Shown here: positions 44,179 to 54,319 of the stretch, in pieces | Layout of the letters: every line of letters begins with the position of its first letter | Position numbering within the stretch: the first letter of the stretch is position 1 | Assembly: GCA_021399435.1 (NCBI GenBank) | Contig: JAJTUP010000047.1 | Span: 434,001 to 498,000 of the forward strand | Length of the DNA: 64,000 nt | From: Diaporthe sp. PMI_573 | Taxonomy: Eukaryota > Ascomycota > Sordariomycetes > Diaporthales > Diaporthaceae | Reading direction: 5' to 3' | Translations under genes and position numbers: made by a program | The notes under the pieces: generated by a model | Databases searched by the model: none | Seen by the model: the letters and a program-made list of their open reading frames with translations, nothing else | What the model was told of the DNA's origin: nothing

Positions 44179-45852
44179 GATGCCGAGTAAGGCGCTGTGC
44201 AGGACTGCTCAGGAATGCGTGAGAGGTAGAGGTTGGTGATCTTTGCAGGAAACGGCCAACAAGCAATCGAGTGCAGGGCTGACTGGGCAGGTTCAAGAAC
44301 CTTGGATTCTGCAAGTTGACAAGCAGCCTCATCCTCCTCATTTCCCTCACCGTAAGGCTCCAACTGCCCAGATTGCGTCTAAAAAAAGCCGCAGACACTG
44401 TCCTGCATCGGGATCAACAGAGCTCACCATGATGCATTCCTTCGTGAAGGATGGGAACCCGACCAGCCAACTGCATATGCAAGTTGTCGCGCTATCATTT
44501 CATGAGCGGCTATCGAGAGGCGAAAATCAGCAGCACGGCGATGCGCCTGCCGGCTCACGGGTTCGGTGATGAACCGGGTATAGGTACGTAGTCTACAAGC
44601 GATGCAAGGGTCGCAATGAAAGTGGGGATGGCTCCATCAATGAGAGCCCGATTGGTGAACTTTCATGTGGTCGTTGGTCGGCCAAGGCATCCGAATCAGG
44701 TATGGACAAGGCATGCAGTTCAAGTCTTACCTGGAGCTGACCAACATGTTTGGAAAAATATAGAAAGATGAGGTACGTACCCATACTGTGTGCTATGTCT
44801 GCCTGATCAGGTAGGACAAACGCCGTCTGCTGCCGGCCACTTGTTTTTGTGCTAGCTCATGGTGTGCTAGCTTTGGTTCTCGTGTTAGCTCTTCATTCTT
44901 GTGTCAGCTTATTTCTTCCTCTTTTCGAGTTGGGGCGACACAGACGCATGACAACTTGTGGGGGCCAAACCTTAGCGTAACAGGGTGTCACGGTGTCCGG
45001 GCCGTGCGGCTGAACACATGCTATGCCTGTTGTATATTATTTACTAAGCTTATCTTATATCTTAGAAATATTACTTATAAATCTTAATTTTTTTTTGAAA
45101 GACCGGATTTATTAGATCATTAATATTAATATTTCTTAAAAGATTAAATATAATAAAAAGTACGTAATTTTCTACAGTTTTTACCTAATTTGAAGATAAT
45201 AATTACGTTTATTAAACAAGTGAATAAAAGTAAGAGACGCTCATTCAAAAAAGTAAAATAAATTATCATAAAAGCTATAAAAAATATCTAAATTCACTTG
45301 CATCCGCGCCACATAATCTTAGACATGGAAATTGTGTGTAGGTGATATTTGGGGCTCCTGAACAGCTCATTCTATGCCTGCCGGACCTTGATGAGTAACC
45401 GAGAAGAACTCCTCGGTCCGGGTACAGAAAAAGAGAACCATATCGGAAAAACTAACTACCAACCGTTGTACAGGAGCAGGATCCTGCAGACATGCAGTGT
45501 AACACCATCAAAGTAGACCGACCCACTGAATGGTCTGAGATACTCTGTTGGTTGCTCAATCGCTCCATCAACGGCACGCTACGACCGGCCCAGGGCCTCG
45601 ACGACGCTACTGCGGATATGGTCCCACAACTGCTGCATGATTTGTGTCGCCCGAAAGGGTGCAGGATCAGCCCGCAATGAGGGGGACCGATGCTGTTTCG
45701 GCTCAGGCTCTCGCACACAGGAGACTCACCTTACAACACAACCCGCAGGACTCATCCACGATTGTGCTCCCTTTTCGACCTAGTCAACATATCGTTGTGA
45801 GCTTGTGGAGGACCACCTGGACGACACCGAGTTCTCTCATCTTGTCATCAAC
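44179..45852. promoter_or_regulatory. Divergent intergenic region with an AT-rich tract
   Basis: 1.67 kb between the starts of the Pth11-like gene and BBE-2. 45050-45300 is AT-rich like the transposon blocks; it splits the cluster into left and right halves. No gene was recognised in the rest. Confidence 0.5.
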
Positions 45853-47513
45853 ATGTCGCCGAAGCCAGGGGCTCATTCTTTCAGCGAGCTCCAACGCCAC
45901 GTTGGGCCAGAAGTTGAGATTCTGACCAACCCGGCTGATCCGCGCTTCCAAGAGCATTCCAAACGATGGTCTGACATTGATCGAAAAGTCCCGGCAGCTA
46001 TCGTCCTCCCCAAGTCGGAAGAACAGATACAGAACACGGTGTGTTACATTACAGATATTCTGGCGTCCTGAGCCCCTCGAAACATTGATACTAAACAGTC
46101 CGCTCTTCTAGGTTCGTTGGGCTGCTCAAAATTCAGTGCCTTTCGTCACCAAATCAGGTGGCCACAGCACCTGGTCGACGATTGGAGATGATGGGTTTGT
46201 CATTGACCTAAGCAACTACTCGGGAATCACAGTAGAGCCACAGGGGTCAGAGTCAGTTGCGAAGCTCAGGGGAAGTATTTTGTCCAAAGCTGTAGCTGTA
46301 CAGCTAGCCAAGGAAGGGTACTTTGCCGGTATGTCCACACTCGCATGGCTCCTCCCTCCGCGTGGCCAAGACAGTGCTGACTGGCCAACTACTCAGCCAT
46401 TGGCAATGGAACTCAAGTGGGAGCTATTCCATATTTCTTAAATGGAGGGGCCTCAATTACTACGTCCCTCACTGGTTTTGGCTCGGACCAGATCATAGCG
46501 GCACGTATGATTGACGCAGAGGGAAACCTGGTGGAAGTTACGCAGGAAGAACCAGACCTTCTCTACGCGATTCGCGGTGCCGGTCAATTCTTTGGGCTCA
46601 TTACTGAGCTGACGGTCAAGATATGGCCACTATCTGAGCTTGGAAATGATGATGGTGTTATCTGGAGTGGGCGCTTTATCTTTCCTATTGATAGAGCGCT
46701 GGAAGTTGCAGAGGTGATGAAGGTTCTCGTGGAAGATGAGAGCAAGGCTACAGCGGGCCTTCTGATGGCTATATGCCCACCACCCAAACGAACACCCGCT
46801 TTGGTGGTTGCTGCAAGGTATGGAGTATTTGTATCTTTTGAGTTCCTCTACTAACTGCTGCAAGGTATATTGGCAACCCAAACGACGCCCAAGCAGCCTT
46901 TAGTACTCTTTACGAGCTAAAGCCGCTGATGGCTGACGGTGGTGCTGTCCCAATCCAGAACGTGAGTGACGGGCGTGAGGCGCTTGAGGCTAAGGGCGGC
47001 TTTAAGACGTTTGGAACTGTGGGTTTACGACGTTTTGATATTGAGAGGTTCCTCGGTACCATTGACGTATGGAAACGCCTTATGGAAGAGTGTCCCGATG
47101 CTATCAACACTACCTTCAATTTCCAGTGGGATTCACGCCCACCACGGCAGCCCTCATTCGAATCAGCCAATTCGCTTCATGATATTAGATTCTGGCAGTA
47201 AGTTAGCCCTCAGTCACCTCATGCACCGCGGCGAGATCAGAGAGCTATGCTAAAAAGTTGGCCCCGCAGGAACAATATCATTTGGTATACGGCCGCTTCG
47301 AGCCATGAGAATGTTGCCGAGCTGAATGCAGAGTGCATTGCTATTTCAAGGGGCCCAGATCGATCCGAATACGCTGACTTCCAAAACGCCATTAGAATCG
47401 ATTCCACCAACGAGGAGTTTCGGTTCAGGGGCGAGGGTAAGCTGGAGAAACTGCGGTTGTTGAAGAGGAAATGGGACTCTAAAGGTGTCTTCACAAGGCA
47501 ACTACTGGACTAG
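45853..47513 (+). CDS. BBE-like FAD oxidase (BBE-2)
   Basis: Exons 45853-46038, 46112-46328, 46397-46817, 46865-47197 and 47270-47513 join to 1401 nt, 466 aa. No signal peptide is visible (MSPKPGAHSFSEL). The PCMH-type FAD domain has KSGGHSTW with the flavin-linking His80. The second site, usually G-x-C-x-x-VG, reads GNGTQVGAIPY (137-145) with no Cys, so attachment only through His is predicted. LYAIRGAGQFFGLITEL follows. The C-terminus ends KRKWDSKGVFTRQLLD, matching the family's YDPxxxF region. It likely oxidises an aromatic or alcohol intermediate in the cytosol. The start at 45853 is the first ATG; an upstream GTG frame exists but lacks support. It differs strongly from BBE-1, so the two are not recent duplicates. 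Confidence 0.87.
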
Positions 47514-47770
47514 GTGCGCTCAGATTGTCCATGGCACGCTTACTGCGAGCTCCTTCAAATCCACGTCTAGCTCCAGGGCTAGACAGCAAAGTAGAACTTG
47601 AACAGAATATCAGCCGCGGATGACATGACCTTTCGGGCTTTCAGTATGCTCAAGTATGCGGTGGAAATGTTGCGAAGTCGCATTCACGGCAGTGTGAATT
47701 TTTATGATGCAGTTATAAACGTAAATTTGCCCAGAGTCATCACGAAAGGCTCAAGCAAAACTCAAAGACA

Positions 47771-49018
47771 TCACACCTCAAACGGCAAATCCAACATCTT
47801 GCTTCCCGCCATCATGCTTCTCACAATACAAATCCTAGAGTACTCCCTCATAGCATCCTCAAATGTTTTGATAGAGCTGATAGAAACACCCTCGTCGTGA
47901 ATAATCTTTGCGAGAGTGGCGGCATCATTGAGAGCAGCGACGGCGCCGACGCCGCCTGCGGGGGACATCACATGAACAGCATCCCCCAGCGCTGTCACCC
48001 GCCCCGAAGTTTCCCATGCTGGAATGACTGCAGGGGCGGTGAGAATGCGCATACCGTAGGTCAGGTCGCGGTCCTGCAGCTCGATCAGTGAGCGGATCGA
48101 CGGGTCCCACTCGCTGGTGACGTCCATGGAGACGCCGTGTGCATCAGTTCTCAACCTCTCGTCGGCGGCGTGGTTGCTGAGGTTCCGGCCCAAAAGATAC
48201 CTAGGGAACATGATGCCGAAGTGAACATAGTCTTCAGGCAGGTGCGAGTAGACATGCCGGTTGCTAAAATGGCAGGGCTCGCAGACCATGGTGACGGGGC
48301 TGGACTTTTTGTTGATAATACTCTGGATTATCGGCGTCCGGTCCTGCACGACCGTGATCCATCTTCGGTGCTTCTCAGGGAAGCGAGAGCGCAACTCGGC
48401 ATTCAAGGTGCTTTTTCCATAAACACAGCACACGCCGGTATCAAGAAAGTCGTAGGCGGGTATGTGCTGGGCTCGGACCGCGGACCGCGACCCATCCGCG
48501 CCGACGAGGAGGTGGCCCTGTGCCGTTGAGCCATCCTCAAACAAGGCTTCCACCAATCCGGTCCCGTCATCCTCATCCTGACCGTTGTTGGAACTGAGAA
48601 ATCGGTACGACGCGAATCTCTTCCCGAATCTCACGTGATCATGGATCCCCTGGCTGAGGGCCCACCTCAGCAGCCCCCGATCGGCGGCCAGCGGCGCCTC
48701 GTCGCTTGCAGCCAAGGCTTGTTTCCGAGAGGCAGTGACTGCGGCGTCGGTTGCGTTCAGGTTTGTCTCGCCGAGCCCTGTCTCGGCACAAGTCGCCTTG
48801 ATAATGGTCCACGTCTCGGGCAGGACCGTTGACTGCAACTTAGCAGCCACATCGCCTGAGAATTTAAGCCGGTACCCTTGCCGTCGGGAATCGAGGCTGG
48901 TGTCTTGCTCAAACAGGGTGAATGGAATGTTGTTGCGCTTGAGACCCTGAGCCAGGGTCAGGCCGCCTGGGCCTGCTCCAATGATCAATACGTGGGGCTG
49001 GCTGACAGACATCGTCAT
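47771..49018 (-). CDS. FAD-dependent aromatic monooxygenase
   Basis: This is an intact intronless frame of 415 aa. GAGPGG at residues 14-19 binds the ADP part of FAD, VGADGSRS at 172-179 is the DG motif, and LGDAVHVMSPAGG from 344 is the GD motif with the usual proline loop. That is the p-hydroxybenzoate/salicylate hydroxylase type (group A flavin monooxygenase). It should hydroxylate an electron-rich aromatic ring with NAD(P)H and O2. The start has two ATGs two codons apart; the first is used. It shares a divergent promoter with the GMC gene. NR-PKS plus this enzyme plus an O-methyltransferase is the same trio as in the bikaverin pathway (established knowledge), where they hydroxylate and methylate the PKS product. 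Confidence 0.92.
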   Translation of the reverse strand: MTMSVSQPHVLIIGAGPGGLTLAQGLKRNNIPFTLFEQDTSLDSRRQGYRLKFSGDVAAKLQSTVLPETWTIIKATCAETGLGETNLNATDAAVTASRKQALAASDEAPLAADRGLLRWALSQGIHDHVRFGKRFASYRFLSSNNGQDEDDGTGLVEALFEDGSTAQGHLLVGADGSRSAVRAQHIPAYDFLDTGVCCVYGKSTLNAELRSRFPEKHRRWITVVQDRTPIIQSIINKKSSPVTMVCEPCHFSNRHVYSHLPEDYVHFGIMFPRYLLGRNLSNHAADERLRTDAHGVSMDVTSEWDPSIRSLIELQDRDLTYGMRILTAPAVIPAWETSGRVTALGDAVHVMSPAGGVGAVAALNDAATLAKIIHDEGVSISSIKTFEDAMREYSRICIVRSMMAGSKMLDLPFEV

Positions 49019-50142
49019 AGAGTGTCAAGAAAGGGAATAGCAGAAATGCTTTGTTGGCCTCCTTGTGGAAGGTCTGCACTTATCTTTATACATCACCCCA
49101 GTTATTATTACAATGGACCCTTACAAAACTAGCCTTTCCAGGGCTGTACCGGTTTTTTTATGTTTTAAGTTATATTTAGATAATTTATTTTATGAAAAAA
49201 TACCAGAAGTTTTTCGCAGGAATGCCCAAACCCTACTTCCTAACCAAGACCACGGTCTTGTTGTACGTCCGACGCGTTTCCATTGTCGAACTGCAGTAAA
49301 AGACCCACCTCCGCTGATCTCAATGCAGTTGGATTTGCTCATGCACTCCCTGTTGTTGGACTTGGTGCCAACACCGGAAGTGGGTCGGTGAATCTCAATG
49401 CAGTCAGAGTCACATTCTGCGCGGCGGAACTGCTGATACTTGCAGAGGAATTCGTGCATCCGTCTCCACCAACGAACATGTCTCGTGCTTGATGAGACGA
49501 TGCAGGTTGTCGGTGTTGGCACTAAACTTTGCGACCTGCATTAGTGTAGCAATAAAATGTCGTGGACCCATAATGATCCTTTCCGGTTGTCCGGCGCGAG
49601 GCGCAAACCTGACCTGTGCTGCGCGGACTTTTCAGTTCGCAACCTCGGAGTACCGTGACTTGAAGGTGGGTTCTCGACTTCTGTAGGAATCTGATCCAGG
49701 TAAATTGTGCCCCAAATCTGCATGGGCTGTGCCTCTCAGAAGCCTCGGCGTTGTTCTACCTCTAAGCTTCCCCACCACCAAATATGGCGCAGCAAGCAGG
49801 CCAGCAAGCTTACCTCGAGGGGGCGAGAATTGAAATTTGGGGTCCGCTCCTTTTTCCCGTTTGCAAGACCAATGGGCCTGGCATGGTAGGCGCCGCAGTC
49901 CTGGAAGGAGCCAACGCTCATTGCAAACATAGCTCCATGCTTGCGGGTCCAGCTTGTGCATCTTGGAATACAAGTTATGCTGACGAGAGTAATGGGCATA
50001 TAGATGATATTGCGTCCACCATTGCAAAACAGAGATTTAATCGATCTGTCCTTGAATGTCCCGTAGAGTCCTCTCAATTTCGATGTGGCAGCCCAATCTC
50101 TTTTTTGTCTTTTCAGAATTGCGTGTTTGAGCAAAGTTTGCA
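49019..50142. promoter_or_regulatory. Divergent promoter, FAD monooxygenase / GMC
   Basis: 1.1 kb with open frames on both strands but no recognisable protein. An AT-rich patch lies at 49150-49205. Confidence 0.45.
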
Positions 50143-52526
50143 ATGTTCTCGTACTCACGTGGTCACCGAGCTGCGGCTTTACACCTGTCACTCATTCTTG
50201 TTCTCATTTCACGGGCAGCTGCAGCACTTCATGGGTCAACGACGTCTCGGCCATTCAACAGCCCCACACAGAATGCCACCTTTGACTATGTAGTGATAGG
50301 CGGAGGTACTGCCGGGCTGGTTGTAGCTGCCCGTCTAGCTGAGGCCAACATGTCCGTTGCTGTGGTCGAAGCTGGAGGCTTCTACGACATTGACAATGGC
50401 AACTTTAGCACTGTGCCAGCATATGCTGTCTTCGGGGCTGGCTCCAGTGCTGAATCCATCAACCCATCCGTAGACTGGGCCTTCATGACCAGTCCACAAG
50501 CAGGCATGAACAACAGGTAAGCATTACCTTGTCCAGCAGTCACCGTTCAATCAATTCTTTCGAGATTTCGAACCTTGGTTAACAAATCATCAGGAGTATG
50601 CATTATGCTAGAGGCAAAACGTTGGGCGGAAGGTCTGTTTGCGAGTCCAGCGTTGCTGCTTTGCTTGATCGAACCCCCCACGACTGGTGTACATCATTAC
50701 TACATACATAAGATCCTGAACCTGACAAGATATTCTAAAGTTCCGCACGCAACTACTTCACATATAATCGGCCTACCGTTGTGAGTAAACATATCTTTCT
50801 GTTTTCTTTTGTTTTTTATCTTTTTTTTAGAAAGAGGACCGGGATTGTGGACTCCAGATTTGTTCGTGATTACCGAGAAGACCTTGCTTTTTCAACATGT
50901 CGAATATGAGACTTTACATTCTCAGAACTTCAATTTGACAGTGAAATTCTCTGCAGGACTCGATGAATCGATGGGCGTCAATGGTCGACGACGACTCGTA
51001 CAACTGGGAAAATTTCCTTCCTTATTTCAAGAAGAGTGTCAACTACACAGCTGCAGACAACGCAGCACGTCCTTCGAATGCATCCATTCCAGAGCCCCCA
51101 AAAGACTCTTTTGAGGAGAATGGAGGTCCATTGAAGCTCTCGTTCCCTCACTGGGCGAACGCATTCTCATCGTTCGCTCAACTTGGCTGGCAGGCCCTTG
51201 GTCTCACCCCAAATACAGATTTTGTGAGCGGCACGCTCGCTGGTGTTCAATATTGCCAGAACACGATCGACCCGGACGGACAGATCAGGGATACCTCATA
51301 TTCGTCCTTCCTGAAGCGTGCGGTGGACAGCAATGCTCCCATCCATATTTTCAACAACACACTTGCCCAACGCATTTTGTTCAGCGGTACGACAGCAACA
51401 AGCGTAGTGGTCAATAGTAGCGGAGTCGAATATGTGCTCACCGCCAAAAGGGAAATAATCCTTTCAGCAGGGGCGGTAAGTACAATTCTGGCTATCACAA
51501 TGCCCTTCTACTTGTCTGGTCGCATGCAAACATACAAGTATGCGTCGCTTGTACTGAGACTTTCTCCAAATAGCTGCAATCTCCCCAGATCCTCCTTCTT
51601 TCTGGCATCGGACCCGCTGAAAGACTGACTGAACTTCAAATACCTGTTATTTCCAATTTGTCTGGCGTTGGCGCTGGCATGGAAGACCACGTTGTGTTCG
51701 GCACCACCTATCAGGTGAATACCCTGACACATAGTGCCGTCAGTAACAACCAGGCCTATCTCAGACTCTCACAAGACCTGTGGAACACAAACGGCACTGG
51801 TATTCTCGGAAATCCAGGTGGAGAATTGATCGCCTGGGAAAGGCTGGAAGCTGAGGGGTCGCACAATTTCAGCATCGCTACTAACGAGGCCCTCGCGTCC
51901 GCACCCAAGGATGCCCCCACAATCGAGTACCTCATCCTCGACGCGTACACCGGAAACAACCAGAACTACGAGACAGGCTCACCAGACACGCCGTTCATGT
52001 ACGCCTCGCCCGTGGCCGCGCTGCACATACCGCAGAGCCGCGGGTCCGTCACCATAGCAAGCACCGACGCCTCGGTTGCGCCAATCATCAACCCGAACTG
52101 GCTCGCCGATCCCGTGGACCAGGAGCTCGCCGTCTATGCCTTCCGCCGCCTGCGGGAGATGATGGACACGGAGGCGATGAGGCCCGCCTGGGTAGAGGAG
52201 GTTGTGCCAGGCCGCAATGTCTCAAGTGACCAGGAGATTCTGGACGTCATCCGTGAGAACGCCATACAAGAATTCCACGCGTCCTGCACCTGCAAGATGG
52301 GGATCTCTTCAGACCCGAATGCCGTGGTAAACAGCCGTGGACAGGTCTTCGGCACAAAGAATCTGCGGGTCGTTGATGCGTCAGCCATCCCTTTTCTTCC
52401 TGGTGGTCACCCCCAGGCTCTCATCTGTGAGTATCCGTGCGCACGGCACTCTGAGCCAAGTACAATACTAATGATTGTCTAGATGCGTTGGCAGAGAAGA
52501 TCACTGAAGACATTTTGAATTCGTGA
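50143..52526 (+). CDS. GMC oxidoreductase, secreted
   Basis: Exons 50143-50516, 50594-50632, 50741-50780, 50957-51475, 51574-52426 and 52483-52526 join to 1869 nt, 622 aa. Two exons are only 39 and 40 nt and would be missed by ORF searching. The signal peptide is about residues 10-28. FAD binding is by GGGTAG (53-58) and VVEAGG; GMC signature 1 crosses three exons as HYARGKTLGGSSARN; signature 2 is SAGALQSPQILLLSGIGP at about 320-338. The C-terminal catalytic region has EFHASCTCKMG and the second active-site His in GGHPQALI. N-glycosylation sites (N-x-S/T) are frequent, in line with secretion. The family includes alcohol oxidases, patulin synthase and versicolorin B synthase, which cyclises without net oxidation, so a late oxidation or ring closure is plausible. 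Confidence 0.9.
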
Positions 52527-52928
52527 TTCTGAGGTGGCATCATGGGATAGATACCTGTAGACATACATTTAGAGCTAATCAAACTTGTACTGCAATGCAC
52601 GCTACTTGATGAATTGTAGTTAGTATTGTGCCGTCGAACTTGTTGCCTGTCTCCAGCCATTTTCTCCAATTGCACATGTTTTCGATAGAAAGCTCACGCT
52701 GAGCAGGGGAAAAACTGCCCAAAGCTGGGCTCAATGGTAGAGGGGCAATGGCAGGTGGAAAGCACAGAAGAGGACGATTTGGGGGACGAAGGAAACAGAA
52801 ATCAGACTACGAGCTAGACCTATCCGCCTCCTTTCGATTCTAAGTATCAGGACTCTTGTGGGCAAACGAAGCCGTGTTGGGAGGAGGTCTCTGCACAATA
52901 ATAAGATACAGTCTTTGACCTCACCCAC
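52527..52928. other. Convergent intergenic region, GMC / OMT
   Basis: 400 bp shared 3' region; no gene or repeat is seen. Confidence 0.5.
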
Positions 52929-54319
52929 TCACTCATCCAGCCTCGCCGTCATTATCGCCATCACACTCCCGGGTGGCTGGCACCAGTCGACCAACCTCAA
53001 CCTCGGCTCCGTGCTGGCGAAGAGTTGCTCCCACACGACCAATTCCCGCTCCCCAGAGTTGAAGCTCTGCGCCATGACGAGGTCACGCACTCGTAGCTGC
53101 GCCTGCAGAGTCGAGAAGGTGTTTCCCGGGGGAGGAAGGATGGTGTCCATGACGACAATGCACGCGTCGGGCTTGCCGAAGTTGCGCAGGGCGCTCGCAA
53201 GATTGGACAGGATATGCCTAGCCCGGTCGGCGGGCCAGTCATGCAAGATCTTGCGCAGAAGATAGACATCTGGCTGGCAGGCCCCCTCATGATTCGCGCC
53301 CGCGGCACTGTCCTCGGGTTGTGGGCGCGGCTGAGGTTGAAAGAAGTCATGCGCCACGAAGGCGACGCGGCGGCTGATGTCGCCGGGCAGGGAGGCGAGG
53401 GTGGATGGGCCCGAGCTGATGACTTCAGGGAGGTCCTGTACGGTGAAAGTGAAGCCTGGATACGCGCTGGCCAGTTCAGCGGCCACAAAACCACTCGAAC
53501 CGCCAACGTCGACGATGTGGGCGGTCTCGCCGAACCGACCCAACCAGTCAAGGCCACGCACCAAGTGCTCGTGACGAAGCCCGTCGCTGCGCGCCTGGCT
53601 CTGCATGTACCGGGCGAACTTGTTGGCGACGCCATCGCGCTGCTTGATATCCTCAAAGAATGGTAGAGGCGTGTCGAAGGCGACATTATAAGCAGTTTCA
53701 TTCTTGGCCTCGGTGCCTCCCCAGCGCTGTGTAGCGTCGGCAAAGGCAGCCGCGGTCGGCTGCCCGTACTCGGTGATGAAGTGAGCCCAGTCGCGCAGAG
53801 CCTCGTCTTGCGCAAACGCGAGGGAGAGAGAGCTGTGGGTGATGTGTCCCATCTGCGGTTCCTGAAATAGACCAGTCGTCATGGCCATGCGCGCAACGGA
53901 CTGGAGACGTCCGACAGGAACCGAGATCCGGGTTGCAAGTGAAGCGTAGCTGATCGACGTGCAGTCCAGAGGTACGTGCTTGAAGACGTCGAACCGCAGC
54001 AGCCACCTCAGACACGCGAAGCCTTGATACTATTCAAATTTAGTGCTTTGGCCAAGTACCTAGGTTGCACGACGATATTCTTCTTTAATCCTGTCGATAT
54101 CACACTGACCTGCACTTGGTGATTGTTGAGGAAGTCCGAGGGTTCCTGCACCAACATCTGGATTTCCTGACTGAGGTCGAGGAGTTCCCTTTTTAAAGCA
54201 AGAAATTCCGCAGGCGTATGTTGCTCGGTCGACAACGAGGACACATGATGGGCAGTGGAGTCGTCCAGTTTCTCGGCGTTCTCATGCAAGCGCCGTGCGA
54301 GATGGGTGAGGCGGCTCAT
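52929..54319 (-). CDS. SAM-dependent O-methyltransferase
   Basis: Exons 54319-54110 and 54029-52929 join to 1311 nt, 436 aa. The N-terminal part is a helical dimerisation/winged-helix region (CLRWLLRFDVFKHVPLD). SAM motif VDVGGSSG is at about 243-250, and the catalytic HDW is at about 333-335 (KILHDWP). The C-terminus ends with the family's MAIMTARLDE. It belongs to the plant-type O-methyltransferase family, usual length for fungal members about 400-450 aa. It should methylate a phenol of the polyketide. The splice acceptor chosen (AATAG) keeps the conserved YQGFACLRWLL reading; an alternative AAG acceptor breaks the frame. It is the last recognisable cluster gene on the right. Confidence 0.9.

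Noticed and set aside
52997..53815. 272-aa minus-strand frame overlapping the O-methyltransferase
   Set aside because: The O-methyltransferase frame carries the SAM and HDW motifs; the overlapping frame is Ser/Arg/Pro-rich shadow text from GC-rich codons.
27223..54319. Assignment of the cluster to aflatoxin/sterigmatocystin-type, aurofusarin, viriditoxin or perylenequinone biosynthesis
   Set aside because: Single genes match each (GMC like versicolorin B synthase, BVMO plus BBE like aurofusarin, BVMO like viriditoxin, BBE plus monooxygenase plus OMT like cercosporin), but diagnostic partners (fatty-acid synthase pair, laccase, fasciclin protein, hydrolase) are missing from the window.
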